Source: Hyphomicrobiaceae bacterium
GTDB lineage: Bacteria > Pseudomonadota > Alphaproteobacteria > Rhizobiales > Hyphomicrobiaceae
Assembly: GCA_021730785.1 (NCBI GenBank)
Contig: JAKFWF010000025.1
Span: forward strand, 1-64,000
Length of the DNA: 64,000 bases
Reading direction: 5' to 3'
Shown here: positions 8,976 to 19,085 of the stretch, in pieces
Position numbering within the stretch: position 1 is the first letter of the stretch
Layout of the letters: every line of letters starts with the position of its first letter
Made by a program: the position numbers and the translations under genes
The notes under the pieces: model-generated
What the model saw: the letters and a program-made list of their open reading frames with translations, nothing else
Database searches by the model: none
Told to the model about the DNA's origin: nothing

Positions 8976-10018
8976 GCAGGCGACCCGCCGGCGCGCGCGA
9001 GCACGGCTGCCAGATCGTCCATGCCGGTGAGAATGGCAGCCGCCGCACGCACCAGTGGGATGGCGAGTGCCGCCCCCGTGCCCTCGCCGAGCGCCATGCC
9101 GAGGTCGAGGAGCGGCGTCGCACCGAGGTGCCCGAGCAAAGCTTTGTGCCCGGGCTCAGTCGAAGCATGGGCGAAGATCAGGCGTTCGCGCAGGTTCGGG
9201 GCGAGTGCCACGGCCGCCGTCGCCACGGCGGTCGCGATGAAGCCATCGACCAGAACCATGCGGTTGTGCGCGGCGGCGCCGATCATGGCGCCGGCCAGCA
9301 TCACCATCTCGAACCCGGCGAATTCGGCAAGCGCAGCAGCGGGGTGGCGTACTGGCTGACGTCCATAGGCCGCCTCCAGGACCGCACGCTTGTGAGCAAT
9401 CCCACCCGGCGGCGCACCGGCACCTGGCCCGACCAGCGTCGCGAGTGCAATCCCGGTGACGGCATGCGCCACGAGGGCCGCCGCGCTGGTGTTGCCGATG
9501 CCGACCTCGCCCAGCGCCAGGATGTCGGCGCCACGGTCGATCTCGGCACCGGCGATGGCGATGCCGGCAGCGAGTGCCCGATCGTACTGCGCAGCGGTCA
9601 TGGCGGCTTCGCGACGGCTGTTGCGCGTGCCGGCAGCGATCCGGTGCTCGATCAGCAGCGGATGCGGCGGCAACGGCCGCAGCAGGCCGGCATCGACCAC
9701 AAGCACGGTCGTACCGCTCTGGGCGGCCATGATGTTCGCACCGGCACGGCCATCGAGGATCAGTTGCGCGATCAATCCGGAAACGATCGACGGATAGGCC
9801 GTTACGCCCTCGGCAGTCAGCCCATGATCGCCGGCGAACACGATCAGCCGTGCTTCGCCGAGCTTCGGCGTGTCCGTGCCCCGGATGAGCGCGATCTGCA
9901 GCGCGAGCGCTTCCAGGCGACCGAGCGCGCCCGCAGGCTTGGCCTTGGCATCGAGCGCCGCCCGGATCTTGGGTGCGTTCGTCAGATCGAGTGCGGCGAC
10001 CGGCGGCACCTCAGCCAC
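8972..10018 (-). CDS. cobT: Nicotinate-nucleotide--dimethylbenzimidazole phosphoribosyltransferase
   Basis: About 348 aa from the GTG at 10018. An ATG at 10066 is also in frame, but it would add residues without family similarity and a deeper overlap with glcF. The enzyme makes alpha-ribazole phosphate for the lower ligand of cobalamin. Key features are KPAGALGRLEALALQIA near the start, VFAGDHGLTAEGV, GEVGIGNTSAAA, and the catalytic Glu in LGMALGEGTGA near the C-terminus. The start lies inside the last codons of glcF (8 nt overlap) and the 3' end overlaps cobS, so the cobalamin pair rides on the glycolate oxidase operon. Confidence 0.94.
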   Translation of the reverse strand: MAEVPPVAALDLTNAPKIRAALDAKAKPAGALGRLEALALQIALIRGTDTPKLGEARLIVFAGDHGLTAEGVTAYPSIVSGLIAQLILDGRAGANIMAAQSGTTVLVVDAGLLRPLPPHPLLIEHRIAAGTRNSRREAAMTAAQYDRALAAGIAIAGAEIDRGADILALGEVGIGNTSAAALVAHAVTGIALATLVGPGAGAPPGGIAHKRAVLEAAYGRQPVRHPAAALAEFAGFEMVMLAGAMIGAAAHNRMVLVDGFIATAVATAAVALAPNLRERLIFAHASTEPGHKALLGHLGATPLLDLGMALGEGTGAALAIPLVRAAAAILTGMDDLAAVLARAGGSPA

Positions 10019-11375
10019 GGATGAAATCGGCGGCTTCCCGCGTCGGCTGTGGCACGTCCTTGACAAACTCTTCGAAGCGCTCGAGCCCGCGCGGCACCGG
10101 TCCCCCGTGCGCCCAGTCGAGCAGTTCGACCGTGTGCACGATCGGCAGCTTGGTGCCGGCGCCGATCTGCTGGATGCAGCCGATGTTGCCGGCCGCGATA
10201 ATGTCGGCCTTCACGCTCTCGATATGGGCGACCTTGCGTGCGCGCAATTCACCGGCGAGCTTCGGCTGCAGGATGTTGTAGACCCCGGCCGACCCACAAC
10301 AGATGTGGCTCTCGGGGACCTCGAGCACGGTGAAACCGGCCTTCTTCAGCAGGATCTTCGGCTCGTCCGTGACGCGCTGGCCGTGCTGCAGGGAGCAGGC
10401 CGAATGGTAGGCCACGCGAATGCTCGACCATCGTTTGGACGGGCCGATGTCGAAGTCAGTGAGAAACTCGGATATATCCTTGGTCAGCGCGGAAATCTTC
10501 TCGGCACGCTCGGCATAGCCCTCGACCCGAGCCATCATGTGCCCATAGTCCTTGACGGTGGTGCCGCAACCCGACGCGTTGATTATCACGGCATCGACCG
10601 GTCCGCGCTCGATCACCTTCCACCAGGCGTCGATGTTGGCCTTGACGAATGCGTGTGCCTCTTTTTCCTTGCCCATGTGATGGACGAGTGCGCCGCAGCA
10701 GCCGGCGCCAGGGGCCACCTCGACGTCGACGCCGCGTCGCGCGAGCAGGCGGATCGTGGCATCGTTGATCTCGGGCCGCAGCACCTGCTGGGCGCAGCCA
10801 GCCAGCATGATCACTTTCGCCCGCCGCGTATCCTGCGTTGCCGCGGTCCCGGGTCCGGCGTAGTGCGCTGCCCGCGTCAAGCCGGCGGGCGCCAAGTCGA
10901 CCATGGCGGCAAGTTCGTCGAGGCCGATCCGCCGCATGATCTTGGTGAACGGCTTACCGAAGGGCGCCAGCGCGACCGCCCGGCGGAAGCGCTCCGGATA
11001 CGGCACGACGGCCGCCAGCAGCCGGCGCATCAGACGATCCTTGAGGCCGCGCCGGCCCGACTGCTCGATATGGACGCGGGCAAGATCGACGAGGTGCATG
11101 TAATCGACGCCGCCGGGACACGTCGTCATGCACGACAGGCATGTCAGGCAACGGTCGACGTGGTGGCGCACGACCGGGCTTGCCGCCTTGTCGCCCTCGA
11201 ACATGTCCTTCATCAGATAGATGCGACCGCGCGGGCTGTCGCGCTCGTCACCCAGCAGCACATAGGTCGAGCAGGTGGCGGTGCACAGGCCGCAGTGGAC
11301 GCAGCGCTTGAGGATGCGGTCCGCCTCGGCGAGGCGCGGGTCGGCCAGCTGTTCCGGCGTGAAGTTGGTCTGCAT
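10011..11375 (-). CDS. glcF: Glycolate oxidase iron-sulfur subunit GlcF
   Basis: 454 aa. The N-terminus carries two [4Fe-4S] ferredoxin motifs (CVHCGLCTATC near residue 25 and CLTCLSCMTTC near 76). Two CCG domains follow, with cysteine-rich signatures (CAQQV..., GCCGAL, CSLQHG, CCGSAGVYN). It passes electrons from the GlcD/GlcE flavoproteins to the membrane quinone pool during glycolate oxidation to glyoxylate. It follows glcE by 25 nt in the glcDEF order. Confidence 0.95.
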   Translation of the reverse strand: MQTNFTPEQLADPRLAEADRILKRCVHCGLCTATCSTYVLLGDERDSPRGRIYLMKDMFEGDKAASPVVRHHVDRCLTCLSCMTTCPGGVDYMHLVDLARVHIEQSGRRGLKDRLMRRLLAAVVPYPERFRRAVALAPFGKPFTKIMRRIGLDELAAMVDLAPAGLTRAAHYAGPGTAATQDTRRAKVIMLAGCAQQVLRPEINDATIRLLARRGVDVEVAPGAGCCGALVHHMGKEKEAHAFVKANIDAWWKVIERGPVDAVIINASGCGTTVKDYGHMMARVEGYAERAEKISALTKDISEFLTDFDIGPSKRWSSIRVAYHSACSLQHGQRVTDEPKILLKKAGFTVLEVPESHICCGSAGVYNILQPKLAGELRARKVAHIESVKADIIAAGNIGCIQQIGAGTKLPIVHTVELLDWAHGGPVPRGLERFEEFVKDVPQPTREAADFIRG

Positions 11376-11400
11376 ACTCGGGGTGCCTATGACCTATGGC

Positions 11401-12636
11401 TCAGTGCGACGCGTACATGCGCCCTGGATTGAGAATGCCGTGCGGATCGAAGGTGGCTTTCAGCCGGGCCGTGAGGCGGGCGACACCGGGCTCGACCGGC
11501 TGGAACACCTCGACCGATGCACGGATCGCTGGATCGGCACGAACCAGCGTCGCGTGCCCGCCATGCACCGCCATCACACGGCGGATGTCGCTCGCGCCCG
11601 CATCGGCCGAGTAGGGCACTTCGACCCAGATCAACCCACCCGACCAGTCGTAGAACGCATCGACACTCATATAGCGACGGATGTCGTTGACGACCTGGGG
11701 CCCCAGTCGCGGCGCCGTCGAAATGCGCCACAACAGGTTGTTGGAATTCTGCAGCACCGAGAGCTGGCGCAATTCGTCCCAGAAGGCGAGCGAGCTGTCA
11801 TGTTCGAGAACACGTATGTCGCCAAACGCTTTCAGCACGTCCTTCAGGCGGCCGGCGCGATAGCCGATGAAACTTTCGAACGTCTCGATCCGCAGTGCCG
11901 TGATCGCCTGGCCGGCCGAGTTCAAGGCGGCATGCCAGAGACGGCGCGCGAGGCCAGCCTGCAGATGCACCGCTCCCGTCACTTCGAACGGCGAGCCCAT
12001 GGCCTGGCACAGCGCTTCGATGGCGATCTCATCGGGCAGTCCGGCCAGCACCAGAGTTGCCGTGGTCTGCGGCTTCGGCAGCACCTTGAAGGTCGTCTCC
12101 GTCAGCACGGCGAGCGTGCCCCAGCTGCCCATCAGCCCGCGGGCCACATCGATGCCCGTCACGTTCTTCATCACGCGGCCGCCGGACTTGATGATTTCGG
12201 CACTGCCCGTGCAGGCCGTCACGCCCAGGATGTGATCGCGCGCCGCTCCGCCCGCAACCCGCCGTGCGCCCGACAGGTTGGTCGCAAACACGGCGCCGAT
12301 TGTGCCCTGTTGCGCCGGCTGCCCGAGCACCGGCCCAAGGTCGATCGGCTCGAAGGCGAGCATCTGTCCGCGCGCGTCGAGTTCCGCCTCGATCAACTTC
12401 AAGAGTGTGCCTGCGCGTGCCGACATGACGAGTTCGGTCGGCTCATAGAGCGTGATGCCTGACAATGCGCTCGTACTGATGCCGGGCATGACGGGACCAG
12501 CCCGCCCGACGTCGCGCTTGGTGCCGGCGCCAAGGATCGCCACGGCCTGTTTTTTGGCCGCGGCGTCCTGTAACGCGGTTCGCAATTCCCACTCGACCGC
12601 TGGACGTTGGATGGTCTGCAAGGGTGCTTGTTCCAT
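11401..12636 (-). CDS. glcE: Glycolate oxidase FAD-binding subunit GlcE
   Basis: 411 aa. An FAD-binding type 4 domain occupies the N-terminal half (AILGAGTKRDVG, LAFEPIDLGPVLG, TIGAVFATNLSG, and GGRVMKNVTGIDVARGLMGS, where the pyrophosphate-binding loop is expected). The C-terminal part is shorter and less conserved, ending in HGILNPGRMY, typical of this flavoenzyme superfamily. With GlcD and GlcF it forms the membrane-associated glycolate dehydrogenase. It lies 21 nt downstream of glcD; no strong ribosome-binding site is visible. Confidence 0.94.
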   Translation of the reverse strand: MEQAPLQTIQRPAVEWELRTALQDAAAKKQAVAILGAGTKRDVGRAGPVMPGISTSALSGITLYEPTELVMSARAGTLLKLIEAELDARGQMLAFEPIDLGPVLGQPAQQGTIGAVFATNLSGARRVAGGAARDHILGVTACTGSAEIIKSGGRVMKNVTGIDVARGLMGSWGTLAVLTETTFKVLPKPQTTATLVLAGLPDEIAIEALCQAMGSPFEVTGAVHLQAGLARRLWHAALNSAGQAITALRIETFESFIGYRAGRLKDVLKAFGDIRVLEHDSSLAFWDELRQLSVLQNSNNLLWRISTAPRLGPQVVNDIRRYMSVDAFYDWSGGLIWVEVPYSADAGASDIRRVMAVHGGHATLVRADPAIRASVEVFQPVEPGVARLTARLKATFDPHGILNPGRMYASH

Positions 12637-12657
12637 TCAGTAGAAGGCGAGCGCCAC

Positions 12658-14133
12658 TCAGGCGGCGAGTTGGTCGGTCTGCCCGGCGGGAACGCCATCG
12701 GGGCGGCCCAGGGCGTCGAGCGGAAAAACCTTCGCCGGATTGAGCAGCCAATCGGGATCGAACACAGTCTTGATCTGCATTTGCAGAGCGAGGTCCTCGG
12801 GCGAAAACTGCACATGCATGAGGTCGCGCTTTTCGATGCCGACGCCGTGCTCGCCGGTCAGGCAGCCGCCGACCTGGACGCACAGCTTCAAAATGTCAGC
12901 GCCTGCAAGTTCTGCCCTCAGTCCTTCTGCCGGATCGTTGGCATTGTAAAGGATCAGTGGATGCAAATTGCCGTCGCCGGCATGGAAGATGTTGGCGACC
13001 CTGAGCTTGTGCGTGGCGCAGATCTCGCCGATCCGCCGCAGCACGAGCGACAGCTGGCCGAGCGGGATCGTGCCATCCATGCAGTAGTATTCGGAGATGC
13101 GGCCGATCGCGCCGAACGCTGCCTTGCGCCCCTTCCAGATGCGCGCGCTCTCTTCCGGGCTGGCACTGACCCTGAGTGTGCGGGGCTCGAAGGGCCTCGC
13201 GATCTCGACCATGCGCTCGAGCAGGGTCGTCATCTCGCTGTCGGAGCCTTCCACCTCGATGATCAGCAGCGCCTCGACATCGAGCGGATAGCCGGCCTTG
13301 GCGAACGCCTCGCACACTTCGATCGCCGGCTTGTCCATGAACTCGATCGCGACCGGGATGATGCCGCTCGCGATGATCGCGGAAACACACGCACCCGCCG
13401 CATCACTGGAGCCAAACCCCAGCATCATCGGGCGCGCCCCCTCGGCCGACCGCAGAATGCGCACCGTCGCCTCGGTGACGATGCCGAACTGGCCTTCGGA
13501 ACCGACGCACAGGCCCAGCAGATCATAGCCCGGTGCGTCCATGTGGGCGCCGCCGATCTCGATGATCTCGCCATCCATGGTCACCATTTTCATGCCGAGC
13601 ACGTTGTTGGTGGTGACCCCATACTTCAGGCAATGGGCGCCGCCCGAATTCATCGCGAGATTGCCGGCCAGCGTGCAGGCGAGCTGGCTCGACGGGTCGG
13701 GGGCGTAGAAGAACCCCCGGGCGCCGACGGCTGAGGAAATCGCCAGATTGGTGATGCCGGTCTGCACGCGCGCCGTGCGACTCGCATAGTCGATGTCGAT
13801 CACCTTATTCATCCGACTGACGCCGACCACGATCGCATCCTCTGCCGGCAGGGCGCCGCCGCACAGCGAGGTGCCCGCACCGCGCGCGATCACCTTGATG
13901 CCGCCCTCGCGGCAAAACCGTAGGATTCGCGCCACATCCTCGGTCGATTCCGGCAGCACCACCGCCAGCGGCATGCGCCGATAGGCGGTCAACCCGTCGG
14001 TTTCGAACAGACGGCGCCCATCCTCGTCGCCGATCACGGCAGAGGATCCAACGAGCGCGCCGAGTTGACGTATGATCTGGTCGCGCCGTGCGATGATCTG
14101 CGGGTCGGGAGCCGGCAAGGCTATGGCAGACAT
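12658..14133 (-). CDS. glcD: Glycolate oxidase catalytic subunit GlcD
   Basis: About 491 aa. FAD-binding type 4 domain (VIARGAGTSLCGGALP, ASSQL-type CTLAGNLAMNSGGAH, KYGVTTNNVLGMK) plus FAD-oxidase C-terminal domain (IFHAGDGNLHPLI, GEHGVGIEKR). The start at 14133 is chosen because GGAG lies 7 nt upstream; another ATG 6 nt earlier and longer frames are less well placed. It is the first gene of glcDEF-cobTS and diverges from a LysR regulator. In enterobacteria the operon is controlled by the GntR-type GlcC, which is absent here. Confidence 0.95.
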   Translation of the reverse strand: MSAIALPAPDPQIIARRDQIIRQLGALVGSSAVIGDEDGRRLFETDGLTAYRRMPLAVVLPESTEDVARILRFCREGGIKVIARGAGTSLCGGALPAEDAIVVGVSRMNKVIDIDYASRTARVQTGITNLAISSAVGARGFFYAPDPSSQLACTLAGNLAMNSGGAHCLKYGVTTNNVLGMKMVTMDGEIIEIGGAHMDAPGYDLLGLCVGSEGQFGIVTEATVRILRSAEGARPMMLGFGSSDAAGACVSAIIASGIIPVAIEFMDKPAIEVCEAFAKAGYPLDVEALLIIEVEGSDSEMTTLLERMVEIARPFEPRTLRVSASPEESARIWKGRKAAFGAIGRISEYYCMDGTIPLGQLSLVLRRIGEICATHKLRVANIFHAGDGNLHPLILYNANDPAEGLRAELAGADILKLCVQVGGCLTGEHGVGIEKRDLMHVQFSPEDLALQMQIKTVFDPDWLLNPAKVFPLDALGRPDGVPAGQTDQLAA

Positions 14134-14396
14134 TGGCATTCTCCAGGCGCTACGCTTGCGGGCGGCGAGCACGACTTGGTTTATGCGCGATCCGCCGCCC
14201 ATTGCGCAACACGTCATTCCGCCGTACCTTCGACCGCACCCTGAACAACGGCCAGAACCGCCATATTCAACGTCAAATTAAAACTGTCCTTCGTTTGTGC
14301 GCAATGGACGACAATCTTTGGTCGCGGCAGAGCATAATCAACGTAACGGAGAAGGTCTTGCATCCCCGCTCTCGAGCCTCGAACAAGGATACATCC
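14134..14396. promoter_or_regulatory. Divergent control region between glcD and LysR gene
   Basis: About 263 nt between glcD (leftward) and the LysR gene (rightward), including an AT-richer stretch near 14265-14290. LysR regulators normally bind such shared regions, so operators are expected here, but I cannot point to an exact box. Confidence 0.4.
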
Positions 14397-15413
14397 GTGA
14401 CAGCGATCAGCGATCTCGATATTTTCGCGCGTGTTGCCCGCACCGGCAACATGTCGGCGGCGGGCCGGGAGATGGGTCTGTCACCGGCTGTCGTTTCGAA
14501 ACGCGTCAGCCTGTTGGAAGAGCGCCTCGGCGCCCGGCTGTTCCAGCGCATGACCCGCCAATTGACGCTGACCGAGACCGGGGAAGGGTATTTCAAGCGC
14601 GTCGTCGACATCCTGAGCCTGGTGGAGGAGGCCGAGGACTTCGTCAGCCGCCGCAACACCAAGCCGCGCGGGCAGCTCAAGATCACCGCGCCGACGTCGT
14701 TCAGCCGCTTGCACATCGCCCCGCACGTCAACGCCTTTCTCGCCCGCTATCCCGATATCGAGTTCGATTTCCACTTGACCGACAGTTTCGTCGACATCAT
14801 CCGCGAAGGCTTCGACGTGGCGATCCGCATCGGCGAACTCGAGGACAGCTCGCTCGTCGCCCGCAAACTGGCTCCGGACAATCGGGTGATCTGCGGCGCG
14901 CCCAGCTACCTCGATCGCATGGGGCGACCGAAGACCATCGCGGACCTCGAATTCCACAACTGCATCTCCGCCGGCGCCCAGGACCTCTGGCATCTGCAAG
15001 GGCCCGACGGCGCACAGCAATTGCGGGTGAAGGGCAATTTACGCTCGAACTCGGCTGAGTTCGTCCGCGAACTGCTGGTCGGCGGCCACGGCCTGGGGCT
15101 TCGACCGATCTGGGACGTCGGTCCCGACATCCGGACTGGCGCCTTGGAAATCGTGCTGCCCGAGTGGCAGGCGACCTCGAACCTGGCGATCTATGCGGTC
15201 TACCCGTCACGCGACTTCATGCCGGCGAAAGTCAACGCGTTCATCGATTTTCTGGCCGAGACCTACGGTAGCGAGCCCTATTGGGAGCGCTCGAACCGGG
15301 AAGTCCAGAAAGTCCAGCCGCTGGAAGGAGCTAAGGGGGCTGCCCGCGAGAAGCCGGCCAAGACTGGAGCTGCCGATACCAAGGCCACGCGCCCCTCGGC
15401 GGCCCTGCGCTGA
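14397..15413 (+). CDS. LysR-family transcriptional regulator
   Basis: About 338 aa from the GTG at 14397 (AGGA 8 nt upstream). A longer frame from 14133 exists but adds sequence with no homology character. N-terminal winged HTH: DIFARVARTGNMSAAGREM, then LSPAVVSKRVSLLEERLGARLF and TRQLTLTETGEGY. The effector-binding domain of the DNA-binding CrgA/DsdC-like type ends near residue 295, followed by a Lys/Ala-rich tail of about 35 residues. Divergence from glcD suggests control of glycolate oxidation, by inference. Confidence 0.9.
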   Translation: MTAISDLDIFARVARTGNMSAAGREMGLSPAVVSKRVSLLEERLGARLFQRMTRQLTLTETGEGYFKRVVDILSLVEEAEDFVSRRNTKPRGQLKITAPTSFSRLHIAPHVNAFLARYPDIEFDFHLTDSFVDIIREGFDVAIRIGELEDSSLVARKLAPDNRVICGAPSYLDRMGRPKTIADLEFHNCISAGAQDLWHLQGPDGAQQLRVKGNLRSNSAEFVRELLVGGHGLGLRPIWDVGPDIRTGALEIVLPEWQATSNLAIYAVYPSRDFMPAKVNAFIDFLAETYGSEPYWERSNREVQKVQPLEGAKGAAREKPAKTGAADTKATRPSAALR

Positions 15414-15534
15414 AAGCACGCGGGCGAAGCCGGAAGGAAGAGTGCCTGAGCAAAAATGTCGCCGCGACGGCGAGGGTGCGTTTCAGCTAACACGTGAGCG
15501 GTCTGCCCCCCTCGTTCCGCTGGAGATTGCTCGA

Positions 15535-15924
15535 ATGATCCGCACCTTCGCCGCCGCCTTGACCGGTCTTGCCACTCTCGCGCTCGCAACGGCCGCCGCC
15601 GCGCAGGATGCCGAGAAGGGCGAATCGGTGTTCCGCGCCTGCCGCGCCTGTCATCAGGTCGGCGAAGGGGCGAAGAATGCGGTTGGACCAACCCTCAACG
15701 GCATCGTCGGCCGCAAGGCAGGCTCGGTCGAGGGCTTCAACTATTCCGAAGCAAACAAGGAGGCGGGCGCCGGCGGTCTCGTGTGGACCGAGGAAAAGTT
15801 GTTCGAGTATCTCGAAAAGCCGGCCGCCTTCATGCCACGCAACAAGATGGCCTATGCCGGACTGAAGGACGCGGGCGACCGCAAGGATATCATCGCGTAC
15901 CTGAAGTCGCTTGCCGCGAAGTAA
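15535..15924 (+). CDS. Class I c-type cytochrome (cytochrome c2-like)
   Basis: 129 aa. Signal peptide (residues 1-23, ending ATAAAAQ) and a single heme c site, CRACH, at residues 36-40. The downstream Met region FMPRNKMAYAGL supplies the sixth ligand, as in mitochondrial-type cytochrome c/c550. The C-terminal helix DRKDIIAYLKSL is typical. It is a soluble periplasmic electron carrier. It stands alone, convergent with recQ; the ccm genes needed for heme attachment are partly at 46956-48515. Confidence 0.92.
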   Translation: MIRTFAAALTGLATLALATAAAAQDAEKGESVFRACRACHQVGEGAKNAVGPTLNGIVGRKAGSVEGFNYSEANKEAGAGGLVWTEEKLFEYLEKPAAFMPRNKMAYAGLKDAGDRKDIIAYLKSLAAK

Positions 15925-15968
15925 TTCCGGCCGGCGAGGTGATGGGTAGTTGTCGCCGATGCCCGCCC

Positions 15969-18149
15969 CTACCCCAGCTCCGCCAGCAGGCACTTGAGCG
16001 TGCCGTAGTCGAAGCGGCCTTCGAGGGCGGCATGCGCGGGCCCGAGCTTGCCGCTGTCGAGGGTCTGGCAGGATTCGAAGGCGGCTAGGATCTCCTCGAT
16101 CTCGGGTTCGTCGAGTGCGACCACTTTGCGCGCCTCGATCAAGCCGGCCTCGATCGCCTCGGCGAAATGCCCCAGAATGGTCGACAACTCGAGCTTGCGC
16201 TCGGCGGCGATGGCAGCAGCATCCATGCCGTTCAAATGCAAGCTCAGCGTGTGATTGACCGTCGCCGACAGCCGGTTGTCGAGGAGCGGATGCTTCCTGT
16301 GCCGCGCGACGCACTCAATCAACCGCGCGCCGAACCGCTTGATCTTCACTTCACCGAGACCCGTGACCCCAGCCAGTGCGGTCAGATCCGCCGGCCGCTT
16401 GGCCGCGAGGTCGATCAGCGTGGTGTCGTGGCAGATGACGTAGGGCGGCACCTTGGCTTCCGCCGCCAGTTCTTGGCGCAGGGTCTTCAGGGCGTTGAAC
16501 AACGCCGCATCGCCCGTGGGCACATTGGCTGACTTGTCGCGCTTCTGCTTGATCTTAGCTCCGCCAGCGCCCTTCGGTTGCACCCGCATCGGGAAGGCGA
16601 TCTCGCCCTTGAGCAGGGGGCGTGCCCGCTCGGTCAACTCCAGGGAGCCATGCCCCTCCTCGTCGACGGCCAGGTAGCCGTTGGCCGCCAGCTGACGGAA
16701 CAGGCTGCGCCAGCCGTTGGCGTCCAACTCGGCGCCGATGCCGAACACGGACAACCGATCGTGGCCGTTGCGGCCGATGCGGTCGTCGCTCTTGCCGGTC
16801 AACACGTCGACCAGATAGCCGACGCCGAAGCGCTCGCCGGTACGATAAACTGTCGACAGCGCCTTTTGGGCGGCGACCGTGCCGTCCGTCGTCGCCGGCG
16901 GAGTGAGGCAGTTATCGCAGTTGCCGCACGGCTCCGGCAGCGTCTGGTCGAAGTAGGCGAGCAGCACTTGGCGCCGGCACGAGGGGATCTCGCACAACCC
17001 GATCAGCGCATCGAGCTTCTGGCGCTGCACGTTCTTGAAGGCTTCCGATCCTTCCGAGTTGGCGATCCACTGGCGCAGCTGGATCAGATCCTGCATGCCG
17101 TAGGCGAGCCAGGCGTCGGCCGGCTCGCCATCGCGGCCCGCGCGCCCCGTCTCCTGGTAGTAGGCTTCGATCGTCTTTGGCATGTTGAGGTGGGCGACAA
17201 AGCGCACATCCGGCTTGTCGATGCCCATGCCAAAGGCGATCGTTGCGACCACGATCAGCCCGTCCTCGGCGAGAAAGCGCTCCTGCACCCGGCGGCGCAC
17301 GTCGGCGCTCAGGCCGGCGTGATAGGCCAGCGCCTTGGCGCCTTTCTTGTTCAGCCACTCGGCAACCTCGTCGACGCTCTTGCGCGACAGGCAGTAGACG
17401 ATGCCGGCATCCCCCTGGTGCTCGGCCTCGATGAACTGCCACAGCTTTTCACGTGCGCCGCCGCTTCCCATCTCGGCAATCGTGTAGCGGATGTTTGGCC
17501 GATCGAAGCTCGCAACAAAGCGTTGCGCCGCTTCGAGTTTCAGCTCGGTGACGATCTCTTCCCGCGTGCGCTCGTCGGCAGTTGCAGTCAGCGCCACGCG
17601 CGGCACGTGCGGAAAGCGCTCGGCCAAAATGCGCAGCTGGCGGTATTCGACGCGGAAATCGTGCCCCCACTGCGATACGCAATGGGCTTCGTCGATGGCA
17701 AACAGCGAGGGCTTCGCTTTCTGCAGCAGACTGAGCGTACGTTCCTGCACGAGGCGCTCGGGCGCGATATAGAGGATGTCGAGCTTGCCGCCGACCAGTT
17801 GCCACTCGATCTGCTCTTGCTGGTTGCGGTCGAGTGAGGAGTTGAGGAAGGCCGCCCGCACGCCGACCGCCTTCAGCGCGTCCACCTGATCCTGCATGAG
17901 AGCGATCAGCGGCGACACCACGATGCCTGTGCCCGCCCGCACCAGCGCCGGGATCTGGTAGCACAGCGATTTACCCCCGCCCGTCGGCATCAACACTAGT
18001 GCATCGCCGCCATTGATCAACGTCTCGACGATGCGCTCCTGGTGCGAGCGGAAGCTCTTGTAGCCAAAGACGGATTCGAGGATGCGCAGGGCTTCGGACA
18101 TGGACGCTGCCGTGTCGGAGGGTAGCTTCAGCTTGGCGGCGGCACTCAT
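15969..18149 (-). CDS. recQ: ATP-dependent DNA helicase RecQ
   Basis: 726 aa, slightly longer than E. coli RecQ. Helicase motifs: Walker [15 protein letters not shown] near residue 54, DEAH box in [17 protein letters not shown] near 150, and motif [15 protein letters not shown] zinc-binding region follows with cysteines ([16 protein letters not shown]), then an RQC winged helix (about 430-530) and an HRDC domain (about 550-625). A C-terminal helix-turn-helix-like domain holds the last ~80 residues. It unwinds forked DNA in recombination repair. It is last in the leftward block starting at accA. Confidence 0.96.
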   Translation of the reverse strand: MSAAAKLKLPSDTAASMSEALRILESVFGYKSFRSHQERIVETLINGGDALVLMPTGGGKSLCYQIPALVRAGTGIVVSPLIALMQDQVDALKAVGVRAAFLNSSLDRNQQEQIEWQLVGGKLDILYIAPERLVQERTLSLLQKAKPSLFAIDEAHCVSQWGHDFRVEYRQLRILAERFPHVPRVALTATADERTREEIVTELKLEAAQRFVASFDRPNIRYTIAEMGSGGAREKLWQFIEAEHQGDAGIVYCLSRKSVDEVAEWLNKKGAKALAYHAGLSADVRRRVQERFLAEDGLIVVATIAFGMGIDKPDVRFVAHLNMPKTIEAYYQETGRAGRDGEPADAWLAYGMQDLIQLRQWIANSEGSEAFKNVQRQKLDALIGLCEIPSCRRQVLLAYFDQTLPEPCGNCDNCLTPPATTDGTVAAQKALSTVYRTGERFGVGYLVDVLTGKSDDRIGRNGHDRLSVFGIGAELDANGWRSLFRQLAANGYLAVDEEGHGSLELTERARPLLKGEIAFPMRVQPKGAGGAKIKQKRDKSANVPTGDAALFNALKTLRQELAAEAKVPPYVICHDTTLIDLAAKRPADLTALAGVTGLGEVKIKRFGARLIECVARHRKHPLLDNRLSATVNHTLSLHLNGMDAAAIAAERKLELSTILGHFAEAIEAGLIEARKVVALDEPEIEEILAAFESCQTLDSGKLGPAHAALEGRFDYGTLKCLLAELG

Positions 18150-18263
18150 GATGCTGGCAATTGCTCCCCTCGGTCAACAGGGCGCAAGCCTAGTTCGATT
18201 CGGGGTTAGGATGGCTGCCGGATGCGCAATGCCTGGGGACAGCGCCATCGCGCTCTGCTTCCT

Positions 18264-19064
18264 TCAGTCGGCGACCCGATGCCGGCTGAGGAATGCGTCG
18301 ACGTGAGCCGCGAATGCCGCCGGCTCCTCGTTGTGCAGCATGTGCGAGACTCCTGGCATCACGACGAGGTCCGAGCCCTTGATCTCGCGGTGGATCACTT
18401 CGGCGGCGGCCGGCGGCGTCGCCGGATCGAGTGCGCCGACGATCACGCAGGTGGGCACAGTGATCGCCTTCAGTCGCTGCGTCACATCCAGATGGCGGAT
18501 CGCTTCACACCAGCCCACATAGCCGACAGCCGGCGTGGTGACGATCATGGTCTTCAGACGCTCGACCAGTTCAGGCCGATCGGTGAGCACCTTGGGCGCG
18601 ACCCAGCGCGCCATGGCGCCGTCCACCACACTTGGCATGCCGAGTGTGCTGGCGTTGCGGATGCGCTCCTCCCACAGCGCCGCGCCGGCGGCGGGCGTCT
18701 GGCTCGAGGTCGACACCAGCGTCAGCGTGTGGAACCGCGCGGCATGCAGCAAGCCCAGGTACTGCCCCACCATGCCGCCCATCGACAGCCCGAGAAAGTG
18801 AGCCTTGCCCACTTTCAGTTCGTCCATGACCGCGACCACGTCCTGGGCCAGCGTCTCGAAGCTATAGGGACCCTTGGGCACTTCGGTCTGGCCATGACCG
18901 CGCGCATCGAGGCTGATCACGCGATAGCGCTTGTCGAGGGCCGCCGTCAGTTCCTGCCAGCAGGTGAGATTAGTTGCCAACGGGTGATGCAGAACGACCG
19001 GCGTGCCGCCCTGCGGGCCGCTGACCGCGACATTGAAACTGATGCCGTTGGCTTTGATTTTCAT
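18264..19064 (-). CDS. Alpha/beta hydrolase, 3-oxoadipate enol-lactonase-like
   Basis: 266 aa alpha/beta-hydrolase fold. Oxyanion-hole region VVLHHPLATN, nucleophile elbow GLSMGGMVGQ (Ser near residue 94), acid in VGALDPATPP, and catalytic His in GVSHMLHNEEP. The short cap and overall length fit the 3-oxoadipate enol-lactonase (PcaD) group. No other pca genes are near, so the true substrate is uncertain. It lies between the YqhA-like gene and recQ on the same strand. Confidence 0.85.
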   Translation of the reverse strand: MKIKANGISFNVAVSGPQGGTPVVLHHPLATNLTCWQELTAALDKRYRVISLDARGHGQTEVPKGPYSFETLAQDVVAVMDELKVGKAHFLGLSMGGMVGQYLGLLHAARFHTLTLVSTSSQTPAAGAALWEERIRNASTLGMPSVVDGAMARWVAPKVLTDRPELVERLKTMIVTTPAVGYVGWCEAIRHLDVTQRLKAITVPTCVIVGALDPATPPAAAEVIHREIKGSDLVVMPGVSHMLHNEEPAAFAAHVDAFLSRHRVAD

Positions 19065-19085
19065 GGGCTAAGGTGTCCTTGGCGC

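Noticed and set aside
9870-11432. A 520-codon plus-strand frame
   Set aside because: It is antisense to glcF, which carries two ferredoxin-type Cys motifs and CCG domains.
8199-14396. Cobalamin riboswitch for cobT/cobS
   Set aside because: The cob genes sit inside the glc operon with no leader, and I could not find the conserved B12-box pattern upstream of glcD.
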